This document shows, piece after piece, positions 18,695 through 28,079 of a stretch of DNA of 64,000 nt. A program made the position numbers and the translations under genes. The notes under the pieces are model-generated. The model did not search any database, had not been told where the DNA came from, and saw only the letters and a list, made by a program, of their open reading frames with translations. Within the stretch, counting starts at the first letter, position 1. The number at the start of each line of letters is the position of its first letter. This stretch comes from Jonesia denitrificans DSM 20603 (GTDB lineage Bacteria; Actinomycetota; Actinomycetes; Actinomycetales; Cellulomonadaceae), in the NCBI RefSeq assembly GCF_000024065.1, contig NC_013174.1, forward strand, positions 372,001-436,000, read 5' to 3'.

Positions 18695-19417
18695 TCAGTG
18701 ACGCACCCCCAACGCAGGAACCGGCCCCGGAAACGGAACCTCCCCATCACACCGCGACAACACCGACGCCATCGCATCACGTTCCGCCGACGTCACCCAC
18801 AACGAATACTTCGCCTTCACCGCAACCTGCGTGGCCACATACTGGCAACGAAACTCCTTATTCTCAGGCAACCACGTCGCCGCATCGCTCGCACCCTTCT
18901 GAGAATTCGCTGCTCCCTGCGATGCCAACAAATTCAACGGATCATTGGCCAACGCCTCCCGCTGCGACACACTCAACTGCTGGGCACCCTTCTGCCAGGC
19001 ATCAGCCAACGCCACCACATGATCCACCTGCACCTTCGCAGAATCCGGGCCACGCACAAACCGAATCGTCGTCCCCGTATACAGATCCTCCAACACCCCA
19101 CGCGACACAATGCACCCCTTCGTGCCCCGCTTCAACGACACCCCCGTTAAATCGCGACGCAAAATGTCATTACGCGTATCGCACCCGTTGCGATCCACAT
19201 CCTTCCACGCCGGCCCAAACTCCTCACGCGCATACCCCGTCATCGGAGCACGCCCCTTCACCGGCAACGACCCCAACTGCTCAACAACCGCCGCATACTC
19301 ACCCGACGCCCCAGACCCCGCATCATCAAACGGAAGATCCACCCCCAACCACGCCGCCACAAACCACACAACAAGCGCAACCACAACAGTGACCAGGGAA
19401 GTAAGAGTCTTCTTCAT
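18695..19417 (-). CDS. Secreted HNH-type nuclease (DUF1524-like)
   Basis: A 240-residue protein with an N-terminal membrane/signal segment (LTSLVTVVVALVVWFVAAWLG) and an extracellular domain. That domain contains VDHVVALADAW, then LANDPLNLLASQGAANSQKGA, the HNH core seen in actinobacterial DUF1524 secreted nucleases. Cys residues in the exported part suggest a disulfide. Probable role: extracellular or cell-associated DNA/RNA degradation. The start ATG giving MKKTLTS was chosen for the signal sequence; upstream frame to 19501 is spurious. Confidence 0.85.
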   Translation of the reverse strand: MKKTLTSLVTVVVALVVWFVAAWLGVDLPFDDAGSGASGEYAAVVEQLGSLPVKGRAPMTGYAREEFGPAWKDVDRNGCDTRNDILRRDLTGVSLKRGTKGCIVSRGVLEDLYTGTTIRFVRGPDSAKVQVDHVVALADAWQKGAQQLSVSQREALANDPLNLLASQGAANSQKGASDAATWLPENKEFRCQYVATQVAVKAKYSLWVTSAERDAMASVLSRCDGEVPFPGPVPALGVRH

Positions 19418-19547
19418 GAGGCACAACCCTAACCGACAACCACCACACCCAAGCCCACACGATCGCCTAGGCCCAACGGCGCCACACGAACCACCCCACA
19501 CCTAGTACCCTTTTGGGTGGACCTACCCTACCCACCCGGAGGAACAC

Positions 19548-21233
19548 GTGAGCACCAGCCACGACACCCACACCGCATCCCCCTACGACATCACCGGCAC
19601 CGAAGCATGGCGCGCCCTTGCCGAAGAATACCGACGCGTCGAACCACGCCACCTGCGTGAACTCTTCGCCTCCGACCCCCAGCGCGCACAACGATTCACC
19701 ACCCAAGCAGCCGACCTCACCCTCGACTACTCCAAAAACCGCCTCACTGCAGAAACCGTGGAACGCCTCGTCGCGCTCGCGGAAGCAGCAGGGTTGCGCG
19801 AAAAAATCGACGCCATGTTCCGTGGTGACCACATCAACATCACCGAAGACCGTGCCGTGCTCCACACAGCGCTTCGGCTACCGCGCAGCGCCTCACTGGT
19901 CGTCGACGGACAAGACGTGGTCGCTGACGTTCACAACGTCCTGGACCGCATGGAAGCATTCGCCACAAAAGTACGCAGCGGCGAATGGGTAGGACACTCC
20001 GGCAAGTCAATCCGCACCATCGTGAACATCGGTATTGGCGGGTCGGACCTGGGGCCAGTGATGGCTTACGAAGCTCTGCGCGACTACGCCGACCGCTCAC
20101 TGGAATGCCGGTTCGTGTCCAACATTGACCCCACCGACGTCTTTGAAAAGGTCCACGACCTCGACCTGGAAACCACGCTGTTCATTGTGGCATCCAAAAC
20201 CTTCGGCACCGCGGAAACCCTCACCAACGCCAAGCAGGCACGCACCTGGCTCCTCGAAGCGTTCAACGGTGACGAGGCAGCTGTGGCCAAACACTTCGTG
20301 GCGGTCTCCACCAACGCGCAACGCGTGGCTGACTTTGGAATCGACACCGACAACATGTTCGGTTTCTGGGACTGGGTCGGCGGACGCTACTCTTACGACT
20401 CTGCTGTGGGCCTAGCCCTCATGCTGTCCGTTGGCCCGGACAACTTCCGTGAGATGCTTGCCGGGTTCCACGCCATGGACGAACACTTCCGCACCGCTGA
20501 CTTCGCCGAGAACGTCCCTGTTCTTATGGGGCTGCTGAACGTGTGGTACAACAACTTCTTTGGTACCTCCTCACGTGCAGTCCTGCCCTACAGCCAATAC
20601 CTCCTGCGGTTCCCTGCCTACCTCCAACAACTCACCATGGAATCCAACGGAAAATCTGTGCGAGTTGATGGCACCTCTGTTGCGCAATCAGCATCAGGGG
20701 ACCTAGTGCAAACCGGTGAAATCTTCTGGGGTGAACCAGGGACCAACGGGCAACACGCCTTCTACCAACTGCTCCACCAAGGCACCAAACTCACTCCTGC
20801 GGACTTCATTGGGTTTGCCCAACCCAACCACGACCTCGGGTCCATGCACGACCTGTTCATGTCAAACTTCTTCGCGCAAACCGCAGCGCTTGCGTTTGGG
20901 AAAACAGCAGAGGAAGTCACCGCTGAAGGAACTGCGGCTGACATCGTTCCCCACCGTGTGATGCCTGGGAACCGGCCCACCAACACGATCCTTGCGGAAC
21001 GCCTTACCCCGTCTGTTCTTGGTCAACTTGTTGCCCTGTATGAGCACATCACGTTCACGCAGTCTGTGATCTGGGGCATCAACGCGTTCGACCAGTGGGG
21101 TGTGGAACTTGGCAAGCAGATGGCTTTGCAATTTGAGCCCATGTTGACGTCTGCCGAGGCGCCCGAGTACACCGCTGACGGGTCAACAAACGCTCTCATT
21201 GCGTCCTACCGGGCGATGCGCGGACGGGCATAA
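19548..21233 (+). CDS. pgi: Glucose-6-phosphate isomerase
   Basis: A 561-residue full-length enzyme interconverting glucose-6-P and fructose-6-P. Motifs include [46 protein letters not shown], the catalytic Glu region around [16 protein letters not shown] and [21 protein letters not shown] start with an excellent CCGGAGGAACAC ribosome site. Monocistronic, followed by a hairpin. Confidence 0.97.
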   Translation: MSTSHDTHTASPYDITGTEAWRALAEEYRRVEPRHLRELFASDPQRAQRFTTQAADLTLDYSKNRLTAETVERLVALAEAAGLREKIDAMFRGDHINITEDRAVLHTALRLPRSASLVVDGQDVVADVHNVLDRMEAFATKVRSGEWVGHSGKSIRTIVNIGIGGSDLGPVMAYEALRDYADRSLECRFVSNIDPTDVFEKVHDLDLETTLFIVASKTFGTAETLTNAKQARTWLLEAFNGDEAAVAKHFVAVSTNAQRVADFGIDTDNMFGFWDWVGGRYSYDSAVGLALMLSVGPDNFREMLAGFHAMDEHFRTADFAENVPVLMGLLNVWYNNFFGTSSRAVLPYSQYLLRFPAYLQQLTMESNGKSVRVDGTSVAQSASGDLVQTGEIFWGEPGTNGQHAFYQLLHQGTKLTPADFIGFAQPNHDLGSMHDLFMSNFFAQTAALAFGKTAEEVTAEGTAADIVPHRVMPGNRPTNTILAERLTPSVLGQLVALYEHITFTQSVIWGINAFDQWGVELGKQMALQFEPMLTSAEAPEYTADGSTNALIASYRAMRGRA

Positions 21234-21268
21234 CCCTCCTCGTACCACCCAGGTTCAGCCTGTTCCTG

Positions 21269-21301
21269 CGCAGGGCCGCCACATCATGTGGTGGCCCTGC
21301 G
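21269..21301 (+). terminator. Hairpin downstream of pgi
   Basis: GCAGGGCCGCCACAT pairs with ATGTGGTGGCCCTGC at 14 of 15 positions; followed by GTTGTTG instead of a pure U-tract. Confidence 0.65.
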
Positions 21302-21505
21302 TTGTTGTGCGCGAATGCTGCGGTGCAGGACAACCTCACAACTGGTTTAGTTGACTGATCAAGTATCCATGCGGAAAGTATTCACGAAAGCGACACATTT
21401 GACGTTCTTGCTGGCTGGTCGGTACTTTTGTCAGAGAATTGCATGAGTGTGGAACGACGAAGACGTGCGTTGATGGACAGTGTGCGTGTGGGTTCAGGGG
21501 GCGCA

Positions 21506-22417
21506 ATGAAGAAAGTATTAATAGCGCTGAGTGTCGTTTTTTGTGTGACTGCTTGTGGCCAATCATCAAACGCGTCAACCAGTGATGCACCAGTTGAGGC
21601 TGCTGAACTTGACGCTACTGTCGGTGAGGTAGTGCTTCCCTTTGATCGATTCGCTATGACCTCATGGGAAGAAGACGTCCTCATGAGTGCGACCGGGGCA
21701 ACTATCAATGTCTGTGCGGCTGATAAGGCTGTGGAAACAAAGACTGTTCTTCCAACAGACAAGCGTGTGCATGATGAAATCTATGCGTCAGAACATTACT
21801 TTGGTCCATGGACCGAGGCCCAAGCGAACCGATGGGGGTTTGTGCCCCCCATGACAGACGCCGATCTTTTCTATAACGGTATTGAAGGCGGACCGCAGAA
21901 TGCTCCTGAGGCCATGTTCCTGTCAGAAGAGCACAACTACACACCAGAGGATGAAGAAGTCATTGGGGAGTGCCGTGACTCGAGCTCATGGGTGGATTTG
22001 TCTGCCAGTCTCACCTCAGAAAGTCCGTGGTTGACGGATTATCCGATCTTTGAAGAGACCTGGAAAGAGCACGAAGAGGCAGTTCGCATTATTGGAGAAC
22101 TGAGCCAATGTCTGACAGATAACAACCTCGTCCCGCTCAAAGAAACACCATGGCTGCCAACCGGTTCACAAAGCAACCTCATTGATGAGGAACAGATCGA
22201 CATGGCTGTGACAGTAGTTGATTGTAAGAAATCACTTGATTTCACTCAACGAATCGCTAACGTCGAGGCAAGCCTCCAACAGCCACTTGTTGAGAAATAT
22301 TCGAGAGAAATGCAAGAACACCGTAGCGCAATCGACGAGATGATGCCTCAAGCTGAGAAACTGATCGCTGAACATCCAGAAGTCTTCTTCGAACGTAACC
22401 CGAAATTTGGACAGTAG
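21506..22417 (+). CDS. Cys-rich lipoprotein A of the MacAB-like cluster
   Basis: A 303-residue putative lipoprotein. MKK, a hydrophobic segment and the lipobox VTAC place the lipidated Cys at residue 17. The mature part has four further Cys (in NVCAADKA, IGECRD, LSQCLTD, VVDCKKS) and the signature HYFGPWTEAQANRWGFV...DADLFYNG. The next gene shares all of these. The ATG follows a G-rich site; the upstream frame to 21428 gives no signal peptide. It begins a run of five same-strand genes (lipoprotein, lipoprotein, fusion protein, ATPase, permease). I do not recognise a family; surface binding protein or export substrate are both possible. Confidence 0.8.
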   Translation: MKKVLIALSVVFCVTACGQSSNASTSDAPVEAAELDATVGEVVLPFDRFAMTSWEEDVLMSATGATINVCAADKAVETKTVLPTDKRVHDEIYASEHYFGPWTEAQANRWGFVPPMTDADLFYNGIEGGPQNAPEAMFLSEEHNYTPEDEEVIGECRDSSSWVDLSASLTSESPWLTDYPIFEETWKEHEEAVRIIGELSQCLTDNNLVPLKETPWLPTGSQSNLIDEEQIDMAVTVVDCKKSLDFTQRIANVEASLQQPLVEKYSREMQEHRSAIDEMMPQAEKLIAEHPEVFFERNPKFGQ

Positions 22418-22423
22418 TACACC

Positions 22424-23392
22424 ATGTGGAGCAGCAATAATTATGTGGCCCGAATGGGGAGTATTGCTGTAGCCGTTGGAGTCGTTGCAGCCCTGTCTGG
22501 ATGCTCAAGCGTTGACGAAACGGTAGTGGAGCCAATGGAGATCGGTTCAACGATCAATGGAATCGAACTGACTGCAGAGCTCGATCCGCAGGTTGGGAGC
22601 GTCACGCTGCCATTTGATCAATTTGCACCAACCCCCTGGGAAGAGGCCGTGCTGACGGCTGGGATATCAGGAACATTGAGTCAATGCGCTCTCGACAAAG
22701 GTGTTGTATTCCGTTCGAAACCTCCTGTCGACCAATCGATCTACGAGGAGATCTACAGTTCCGAACACTACTTCGGTCCTTGGACGCAAGGTCAAGCAGC
22801 AAGGTGGGGGTTCGTCACCCCTCAACATGACGCTGACCTGTTTTACAACGGCGTGGACGGTGGCCCCACCGAGGCTCCTGAACCCATGTACGCGCTCGAT
22901 GAGCAAGAATACAGCGGAACAGACGAGGAAATTATTGACGAATGCCGTGCCCTCAGCGGCCAGGCAGAGAAGTACCAATCAGCGCTGGCGGCTGTCCCAT
23001 GGGCCGTTGACTATCCGCTCTACGAGGAGGTGTGGCGTGACTTCGACAACGCCGAGAGCGCTGTGGATGACCTCGCTCAGTGCCTGACCCAGCGTGGCCT
23101 CACTCCAGTCGACGAAGAGCCGTGGTGGCCACTCGGAGCGCGTGCCGATCGCATCGACGAAGAACAAATTTCCATGGCACTCACGGTCGTGGAATGCAAA
23201 GAGTCAGTGAATTTCACTCAACGAATGGCCGACGTCGAAGTAGCAATTCAGATGCCCATGGTAAAAAAATACGCTCAAGAAATGCACGCGCACAAAGACG
23301 TTCTTGATGAAGCATTCACGGAGGCAAGTGATTTTCTTGCTAAGAATCCTGATCTCTACCTCAGCCGCAACCCGGCATCCGGACAAGAATAG
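22424..23392 (+). CDS. Cys-rich lipoprotein B, paralogue of lipoprotein A
   Basis: A 322-residue lipoprotein, lipobox LSGC with Cys27. It aligns along its whole length with the preceding protein: the same four Cys (SQCALDKG, IDECRAL, AQCLTQR, VVECKES), EHYFGPWTQGQAARWGFV, DADLFYNGVDGGP and a C-terminal EIHK-type helical region. Tandem duplication is evident although base identity has drifted. Starts 6 bases after lipoprotein A stops and 6 bases before the fusion protein starts. Confidence 0.8.
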   Translation: MWSSNNYVARMGSIAVAVGVVAALSGCSSVDETVVEPMEIGSTINGIELTAELDPQVGSVTLPFDQFAPTPWEEAVLTAGISGTLSQCALDKGVVFRSKPPVDQSIYEEIYSSEHYFGPWTQGQAARWGFVTPQHDADLFYNGVDGGPTEAPEPMYALDEQEYSGTDEEIIDECRALSGQAEKYQSALAAVPWAVDYPLYEEVWRDFDNAESAVDDLAQCLTQRGLTPVDEEPWWPLGARADRIDEEQISMALTVVECKESVNFTQRMADVEVAIQMPMVKKYAQEMHAHKDVLDEAFTEASDFLAKNPDLYLSRNPASGQE

Positions 23393-23398
23393 AGTGTA

Positions 23399-24763
23399 AT
23401 GAGAAGCGAAGACGTTGTGGACTCACGCGGTTCGATACCTTCGCGCACCCGGTGGTTGTGGTTATGGGGTGCGGGGTGTGTTGTCGTGATCATCATGGCG
23501 TTTGTGGCAGGTATGTTTGTGCGTTCTCCCTGGGAAGCAGCCATCGCCAATGCTGAAAGCACCCCAACTGTGACGGCGGTTGTCGAACAGCGCACGATCA
23601 ACCCAGAGCGAGACCTCATCACTGGAACCGTGACCCTTGGCCGCGACGAGACGGTAACCGTGATAGCGACTGACACCCCCCGCCAAGTTGTCACCCAAAT
23701 CCACACCAAAAAAGGGGAAACCCTCATATCAGGCACCTCGCTAGCAACAGTGTCCGGTCGCCCGCTGATCGCCTTACATTTGCCCTTTGACCTGTATCGT
23801 GACATCCACGGCGGAGACAGCGGCGATGATGTCACAGCCCTTCAACAAGAACTCACCGCACTCGGCCACTACTCCGGCACAATCGATGGTACCTACGGGG
23901 CGAGAACAGCGGCAGCAGTGGAATCCCTGTACAACTCAGTCGGTGCCCAGCCCCCAGCCGTCAGTGCTGATGCCCGCGCAACTCTCACCGAGGCTCGTGC
24001 GGAACTCCGGGCACTTCGTACAGCAGCATCAGCCTCACCCACACTGAACACCCCAGAACACCAGGACACGACAACCGGCCCCACGGCGAATGACAGCACA
24101 CGCGAGGGCACCAGCGACACCACTCGCGCATCGGCAAATGACATCACAGCAGCCCAACGACGCGTCACTGAAGCCGAACAACAAGCACTCACCCCACTGC
24201 CCTACACCGAAATCTGGCGGCTCAGCACCCCACACGCCACTGTTGTCTCCACAGTAAAAAAAGGGGCTGACCTGGCAGCCACCGATCAACCACTAGCTAC
24301 CCTACGCTCAGGCGACTCCACCGTGACATTCCGCGCTACCACCTCCCAGACAAGTGCCTTCACCCAAGGGAGCCCTGTGGATATCAACCTCACCTCCGAC
24401 GCCACACAAACCTGGAAAGCCGTCGTCACCAAAGTCTCAGATTTCACCACCGAAGTCGGTGACAACGCCCCAGTACCAGGACGGGACATCACAGTAACAA
24501 TCGAGGACCCAACCGGTCTTCACCAGGACGCAAGCGTCATTGTCCGCACCACCACCGCAGCAACTGACGTTCACGGGCTAGCCGTCCCCATCGTTGCCCT
24601 ACGCAACGACGCAGGCCGCACCACTGTTACCGTTATCACGACACGCAACGGAGATGACGAACGAACCAGCATCCCGGTCACCGTCACCGCAACCGGTGAC
24701 GGCTACTCCATCGTGGAATCCACGGAACTCCACGAAGGCGACCGGGTTGTGATCAGCGAATGA
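23399..24763 (+). CDS. Membrane-fusion-type protein with peptidoglycan-binding domain
   Basis: A 454-residue periplasm-side adaptor. One N-terminal membrane helix (residues 20-42), a beta-rich segment, a PG_binding_1 domain at about 137-180 (DSGDDVTALQQELTALGHYSGTIDGTYG pattern, cited in part), a Ser/Thr/Ala-rich coiled-coil-like section (190-260), then HlyD/MacA-like beta domains to the end. Proteins of this build pair with MacB-type permeases in Gram-positives, holding the exporter to the cell wall. Its ATGA overlaps the ATPase start, so the two are coupled. Confidence 0.85.
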   Translation: MRSEDVVDSRGSIPSRTRWLWLWGAGCVVVIIMAFVAGMFVRSPWEAAIANAESTPTVTAVVEQRTINPERDLITGTVTLGRDETVTVIATDTPRQVVTQIHTKKGETLISGTSLATVSGRPLIALHLPFDLYRDIHGGDSGDDVTALQQELTALGHYSGTIDGTYGARTAAAVESLYNSVGAQPPAVSADARATLTEARAELRALRTAASASPTLNTPEHQDTTTGPTANDSTREGTSDTTRASANDITAAQRRVTEAEQQALTPLPYTEIWRLSTPHATVVSTVKKGADLAATDQPLATLRSGDSTVTFRATTSQTSAFTQGSPVDINLTSDATQTWKAVVTKVSDFTTEVGDNAPVPGRDITVTIEDPTGLHQDASVIVRTTTAATDVHGLAVPIVALRNDAGRTTVTVITTRNGDDERTSIPVTVTATGDGYSIVESTELHEGDRVVISE

Positions 24764-25458
24764 ACGTGCCCATCCTGAGCGCCCACAACGTGCACCGCAC
24801 ATACCCCGTGACACCACCCGTCCACGCACTGCACGGTGTCAGTTTCCAGGTGAACGCAGGAGAGCGGGTCGCCATTGTGGGCTCTTCTGGGTCAGGGAAG
24901 TCCACCTTCCTGAACATTGTGGGTCTCATTGACCGCCCCACCACTGGAACCGTCACAGTCCTTGGGCGCGACACAACAACCATGACCGCCCGAGACCTGG
25001 ATCAAGTCCGCGCTGATCACCTCGGGTTCGTGTTTCAAGAAAACCACATCCTCGGGCACCGCACAGTCGAGGAAAACCTCCACATCAAACTTGCTGTGTC
25101 CACCCTGCCACCTGCCAGTTGGCACAACCACATCACCCGAGTACTGACCAGTGTGGGGTTGACGCACCGGCGCACATCGCTGGGCAGGCTGTTGTCCGGT
25201 GGGGAGAAGCAACGCCTCGCCGTTGCGCGAGCCGTCATCACCAACCCGGAACTCCTCCTGGCGGATGAGCCCACCGGGAACCTGGACACGGTGAACGCAG
25301 ATAACGTGCTGGCCCTCTTTGACCAGCAAGCAGCGCAAGGGGTTGCTGTTGTTGTCATCACCCACGACCTCCGGCTAGCGCAGTGGGCGGATCGCACCCT
25401 GACCTTAGCTCACGGAGTCCTCTCGGATACCACGGCTACCTTTCACGCAAGCAGGTAA
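24760..25458 (+). CDS. MacB/LolD-type ABC transporter ATPase
   Basis: A 232-residue ATPase: Walker A GSSGSGKST (41-49), Q-loop in GFVFQENHIL, signature LLSGGEKQRLAVARA, Walker B LLLADEPTGNLD and the switch His in VVITHD. Closest in style to the MacB/FtsE/LolD group that powers mechanotransmission exporters. Four-base overlap with the adaptor gene, five-base gap to the permease. Confidence 0.95.
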   Translation: MNVPILSAHNVHRTYPVTPPVHALHGVSFQVNAGERVAIVGSSGSGKSTFLNIVGLIDRPTTGTVTVLGRDTTTMTARDLDQVRADHLGFVFQENHILGHRTVEENLHIKLAVSTLPPASWHNHITRVLTSVGLTHRRTSLGRLLSGGEKQRLAVARAVITNPELLLADEPTGNLDTVNADNVLALFDQQAAQGVAVVVITHDLRLAQWADRTLTLAHGVLSDTTATFHASR

Positions 25459-25463
25459 CCGCC

Positions 25464-26717
25464 GTGACTACAACCAAAGACAGCCCTGCGACTCATACAC
25501 CGCACACATCACCTGCGCCTCGCCGACGCCGCAACCGTGCCATCCGGTGGCGGTCCACCATCCAGGACGTCACCGTGGAGATGCATGCCCGCAAATCGCG
25601 TGCCATCCTCCTGATTGTGGCGGTGGCCTTAGCCACCGGCGCGTTAGTGACGGCACTGGGTATTTCGCATATTGCCGCCCGGCAGGTAGATGCGGACCTT
25701 GCGGCCTCCACAGTGAACTCTGTGACGGTGGTTCCTCGGCCGGTGGAGTCCGCGACCGGGATGACATTTCCTGATGACGCTGAGGAACGGGCACGATCAC
25801 TTGACCTTGTGGCTGAGGTTGGGCGCAGGCTGGACATCTCTGGTTCTGCCTCGGCTACGGTGACTCGCGATGTGCTTGGCGAGGGTGACCCCGTCAGCGT
25901 CACAGTTGCGGGAGCGACGTCGGGGTATGTGCCCGCGGTGGGTGGAACGCTGTCGGGTGACCAGGCGTGGTTGCTTGATACTGATGAAGACATCGTCTGT
26001 GTCGGGCCTGCAGCGGCGGAGGCATTGGGAATCCCGGTGACAGCGAACCCGACGGGCCTGTCGTTACGTATTGACGGCAAACTCTACGATGTGGTGGGGT
26101 TTGTGACCAGTGGTGATGTCAACCTTGATTCGGTGGTGTTCGTCCCGTACTCCCATGCGCTCGCTGTTGTGGGTAGTGACGATGAAGCGTCTCTGCGGGT
26201 GCTGACTCATCCGGGCGGGGGAGTGCCGGTGGCTCACACAATTCGGTCTGTGATCCGACCAGATGCCCCGGAACGGTTGCGTGCTTCCAGTGTTGTTGAC
26301 GTGTCGGATTTGCGGGCGGGGGTGACCACTCAGATGGATCGGCTTGCAGCCGGTATTGGTGCGTTGTTGTTGGTGTTGACGATCTTGTTGATTGCGAACG
26401 CAATGATTGTGTCGGTGATGTCACGGACCGCTGAGATTGGTGTGCGCAGGGCGTTGGGGGCGTCACGCTCTGCGGTGGCGTCGTTGTTCCTCATTGAGGG
26501 CGGCGCTGTGGGGTTTTTGGGTGGGCTGACAGGTAGCGCGCTGGCGGTGGTGTCCTTGCTGGCGGTGTCGCTGGTTCATGAGTGGTCTGCGGTGATGAAC
26601 CCGGTGGTCATTGGGTTGGGTCCGCTGGTGGGTGTGGTGGCTGGGTTGGTGTCGTCGTTGTATCCGGCTTTTCGTGCTGCGGGTATTGAACCGGCGTTGG
26701 CGGTCCGGTCGGACTGA
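25464..26717 (+). CDS. MacB/FtsX-type ABC permease
   Basis: A 417-residue permease. A basic N-terminus precedes TM1 (about 47-68), then a large extracellular MacB_PCD-like domain (about 70-280), then three TM helices in the C-terminal FtsX domain (ALLLVLTILLIANAMIVSVMSRTAEIG and following). GVRRALGASRSAV is the coupling region. The GTG start follows CAGGTAACCGCC; an upstream in-frame start at 25383 overlaps the ATPase and is rejected. Last gene of the cluster. Confidence 0.93.
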   Translation: MTTTKDSPATHTPHTSPAPRRRRNRAIRWRSTIQDVTVEMHARKSRAILLIVAVALATGALVTALGISHIAARQVDADLAASTVNSVTVVPRPVESATGMTFPDDAEERARSLDLVAEVGRRLDISGSASATVTRDVLGEGDPVSVTVAGATSGYVPAVGGTLSGDQAWLLDTDEDIVCVGPAAAEALGIPVTANPTGLSLRIDGKLYDVVGFVTSGDVNLDSVVFVPYSHALAVVGSDDEASLRVLTHPGGGVPVAHTIRSVIRPDAPERLRASSVVDVSDLRAGVTTQMDRLAAGIGALLLVLTILLIANAMIVSVMSRTAEIGVRRALGASRSAVASLFLIEGGAVGFLGGLTGSALAVVSLLAVSLVHEWSAVMNPVVIGLGPLVGVVAGLVSSLYPAFRAAGIEPALAVRSD

Positions 26718-26772
26718 ACGTTGATGTCCAGCAGCGCATTCTTGCGTTGTTTGTGGTGGGTGTGACAGCCAG

Positions 26773-27849
26773 CTAGTGCGGCCGCGGGCTGGTCACGGAG
26801 TCTCGGTGGACGAGGTGGGTGTCAAGCATGATGCCGGGGGCGTCGCCGTCGGTGACGAGGTGGTGGGAAGAGGCCCAGTGGGGGTAGGTTCCTTCGATTT
26901 GGGCAATAGTGCATTGTGCGGCGACTGCCCCCATTCCGCGTGAGGGCTGGTGGATGGTGGTTAGTTGGGGGTCGCTGCGGGTCGCCCACACGGAGTCGTC
27001 GAATCCGACGATGGAGAGATCGTCGGGGATACGCAGTCCAAGGCGTTTGACGGCGTTGACTGCGCCTGCGGCGACCGCGTCGGAGGCGGCGAAAAGCGCG
27101 GTGACGTCGGGTGCTCTGCGCAACAGTTCGAGGGCCCCGTTGTATCCGTCGTTGTAGGAGTAGGTGTCGAGGTGTTGGATCAGTGCACGGTTGAGGTGGT
27201 CGCCCATTTCTTGGGTGAAACCGTGGAGGCGGTCAACACCTGAGTCTCGGTCAGTTCCAGCGGCGAGCATTCCGATGTGGGTGTGTCCGGCGTCGAGGAG
27301 GACGCGGGTGATGGTGCGTGCTGCGGCGATGTTGTCGATGCCAATGAAGGGCACGTTTTTGAGGTCGGTGGGGTGGCCAATGTAGGTGGCTGGCATGGTG
27401 GAGTCGGTGATGACTTGGGTGACGGGGTCGCCGTGGCGTGCGGAGACAACGATGGCTCCGTCGACGAATCCGCCTTTGAGGTATTGCTCGACTCGGTGGG
27501 TGTCGCGTTCGGAGTCGATGACAAGGCATACGAGTTGGTAGTCGCGGGTGGAGAGCTCGTTGTTTGCGCCGACGAGGATGCCGCCAATGTTGGGGTCTTC
27601 GGTGAACAACGCGGCGGGTTCGTGCACGATGAAGGCGACTGTTTGGGTGCGTTGGCGCACGAGGTTGCGGGCTGCAGTGTTGGGGACGTAACCAACTTTG
27701 GCGATGGCGCGTTCGATGGCTTCACGTGACGCAGTGGAGACGTAGGCGTCTCCGTTGAAGTAGCGGCTCACGGTGCCGCGTGAGATGCCTGCTTCTCGGG
27801 CAACGTCGTGAATGGTGGCGCGTTTTCGCGGTTGGTTGTCGAGGGGCAC
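26773..27849 (-). CDS. LacI-family repressor of the galactan locus
   Basis: A 358-residue regulator, helix-turn-helix ATIHDVAREAGISRGTVSRY near the N-terminus, effector domain ending in SIVGFDDSVWATRSDPQLTT. The start is uncertain: the GTG giving VPLDNQPRKR is chosen because the domain begins 9 residues later; the frame runs on to 27993, but that would bury the first operator in coding sequence. It is divergent from the GH42 operon and most likely binds the two TGTGCACGTTCACA sites between them. Effector inferred as galactose or a galacto-oligosaccharide. Confidence 0.88.
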   Translation of the reverse strand: MPLDNQPRKRATIHDVAREAGISRGTVSRYFNGDAYVSTASREAIERAIAKVGYVPNTAARNLVRQRTQTVAFIVHEPAALFTEDPNIGGILVGANNELSTRDYQLVCLVIDSERDTHRVEQYLKGGFVDGAIVVSARHGDPVTQVITDSTMPATYIGHPTDLKNVPFIGIDNIAAARTITRVLLDAGHTHIGMLAAGTDRDSGVDRLHGFTQEMGDHLNRALIQHLDTYSYNDGYNGALELLRRAPDVTALFAASDAVAAGAVNAVKRLGLRIPDDLSIVGFDDSVWATRSDPQLTTIHQPSRGMGAVAAQCTIAQIEGTYPHWASSHHLVTDGDAPGIMLDTHLVHRDSVTSPRPH

Positions 27850-27980
27850 GTGATCACTGTAGCCGGTGTGGGGGCTGTTCTGACAGGACCGCTGGGCGGG
27901 GAGGCGTGGGTGTTGCGTCACGAAAAGGTCACGGTTTCGCTGTTCCCTTTGACAGGGGGGAGGTGGGAGATTTACGTTTG

Positions 27981-27994
27981 TGTGCACGTTCACA
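27981..27994. promoter_or_regulatory. LacI-type operator 1 of the GH42 operon
   Basis: TGTGCACGTTCACA: 6 of 7 arm positions are palindromic around a central CG. An identical copy lies 45 bp downstream. Confidence 0.75.
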
Positions 27995-28025
27995 GATCAG
28001 AAGAGGCAGTGACGCTTCCAGTTTC

Positions 28026-28039
28026 TGTGCACGTTCACA
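28026..28039. promoter_or_regulatory. LacI-type operator 2 of the GH42 operon
   Basis: A second exact TGTGCACGTTCACA, 41 bases before the GH42 start. Two identical sites between a LacI gene and a divergent sugar operon make repression here very likely. Confidence 0.75.
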
Positions 28040-28079
28040 CATAGCGAGCAGTCAACACACCGATGTGGAAGACGAGGAC

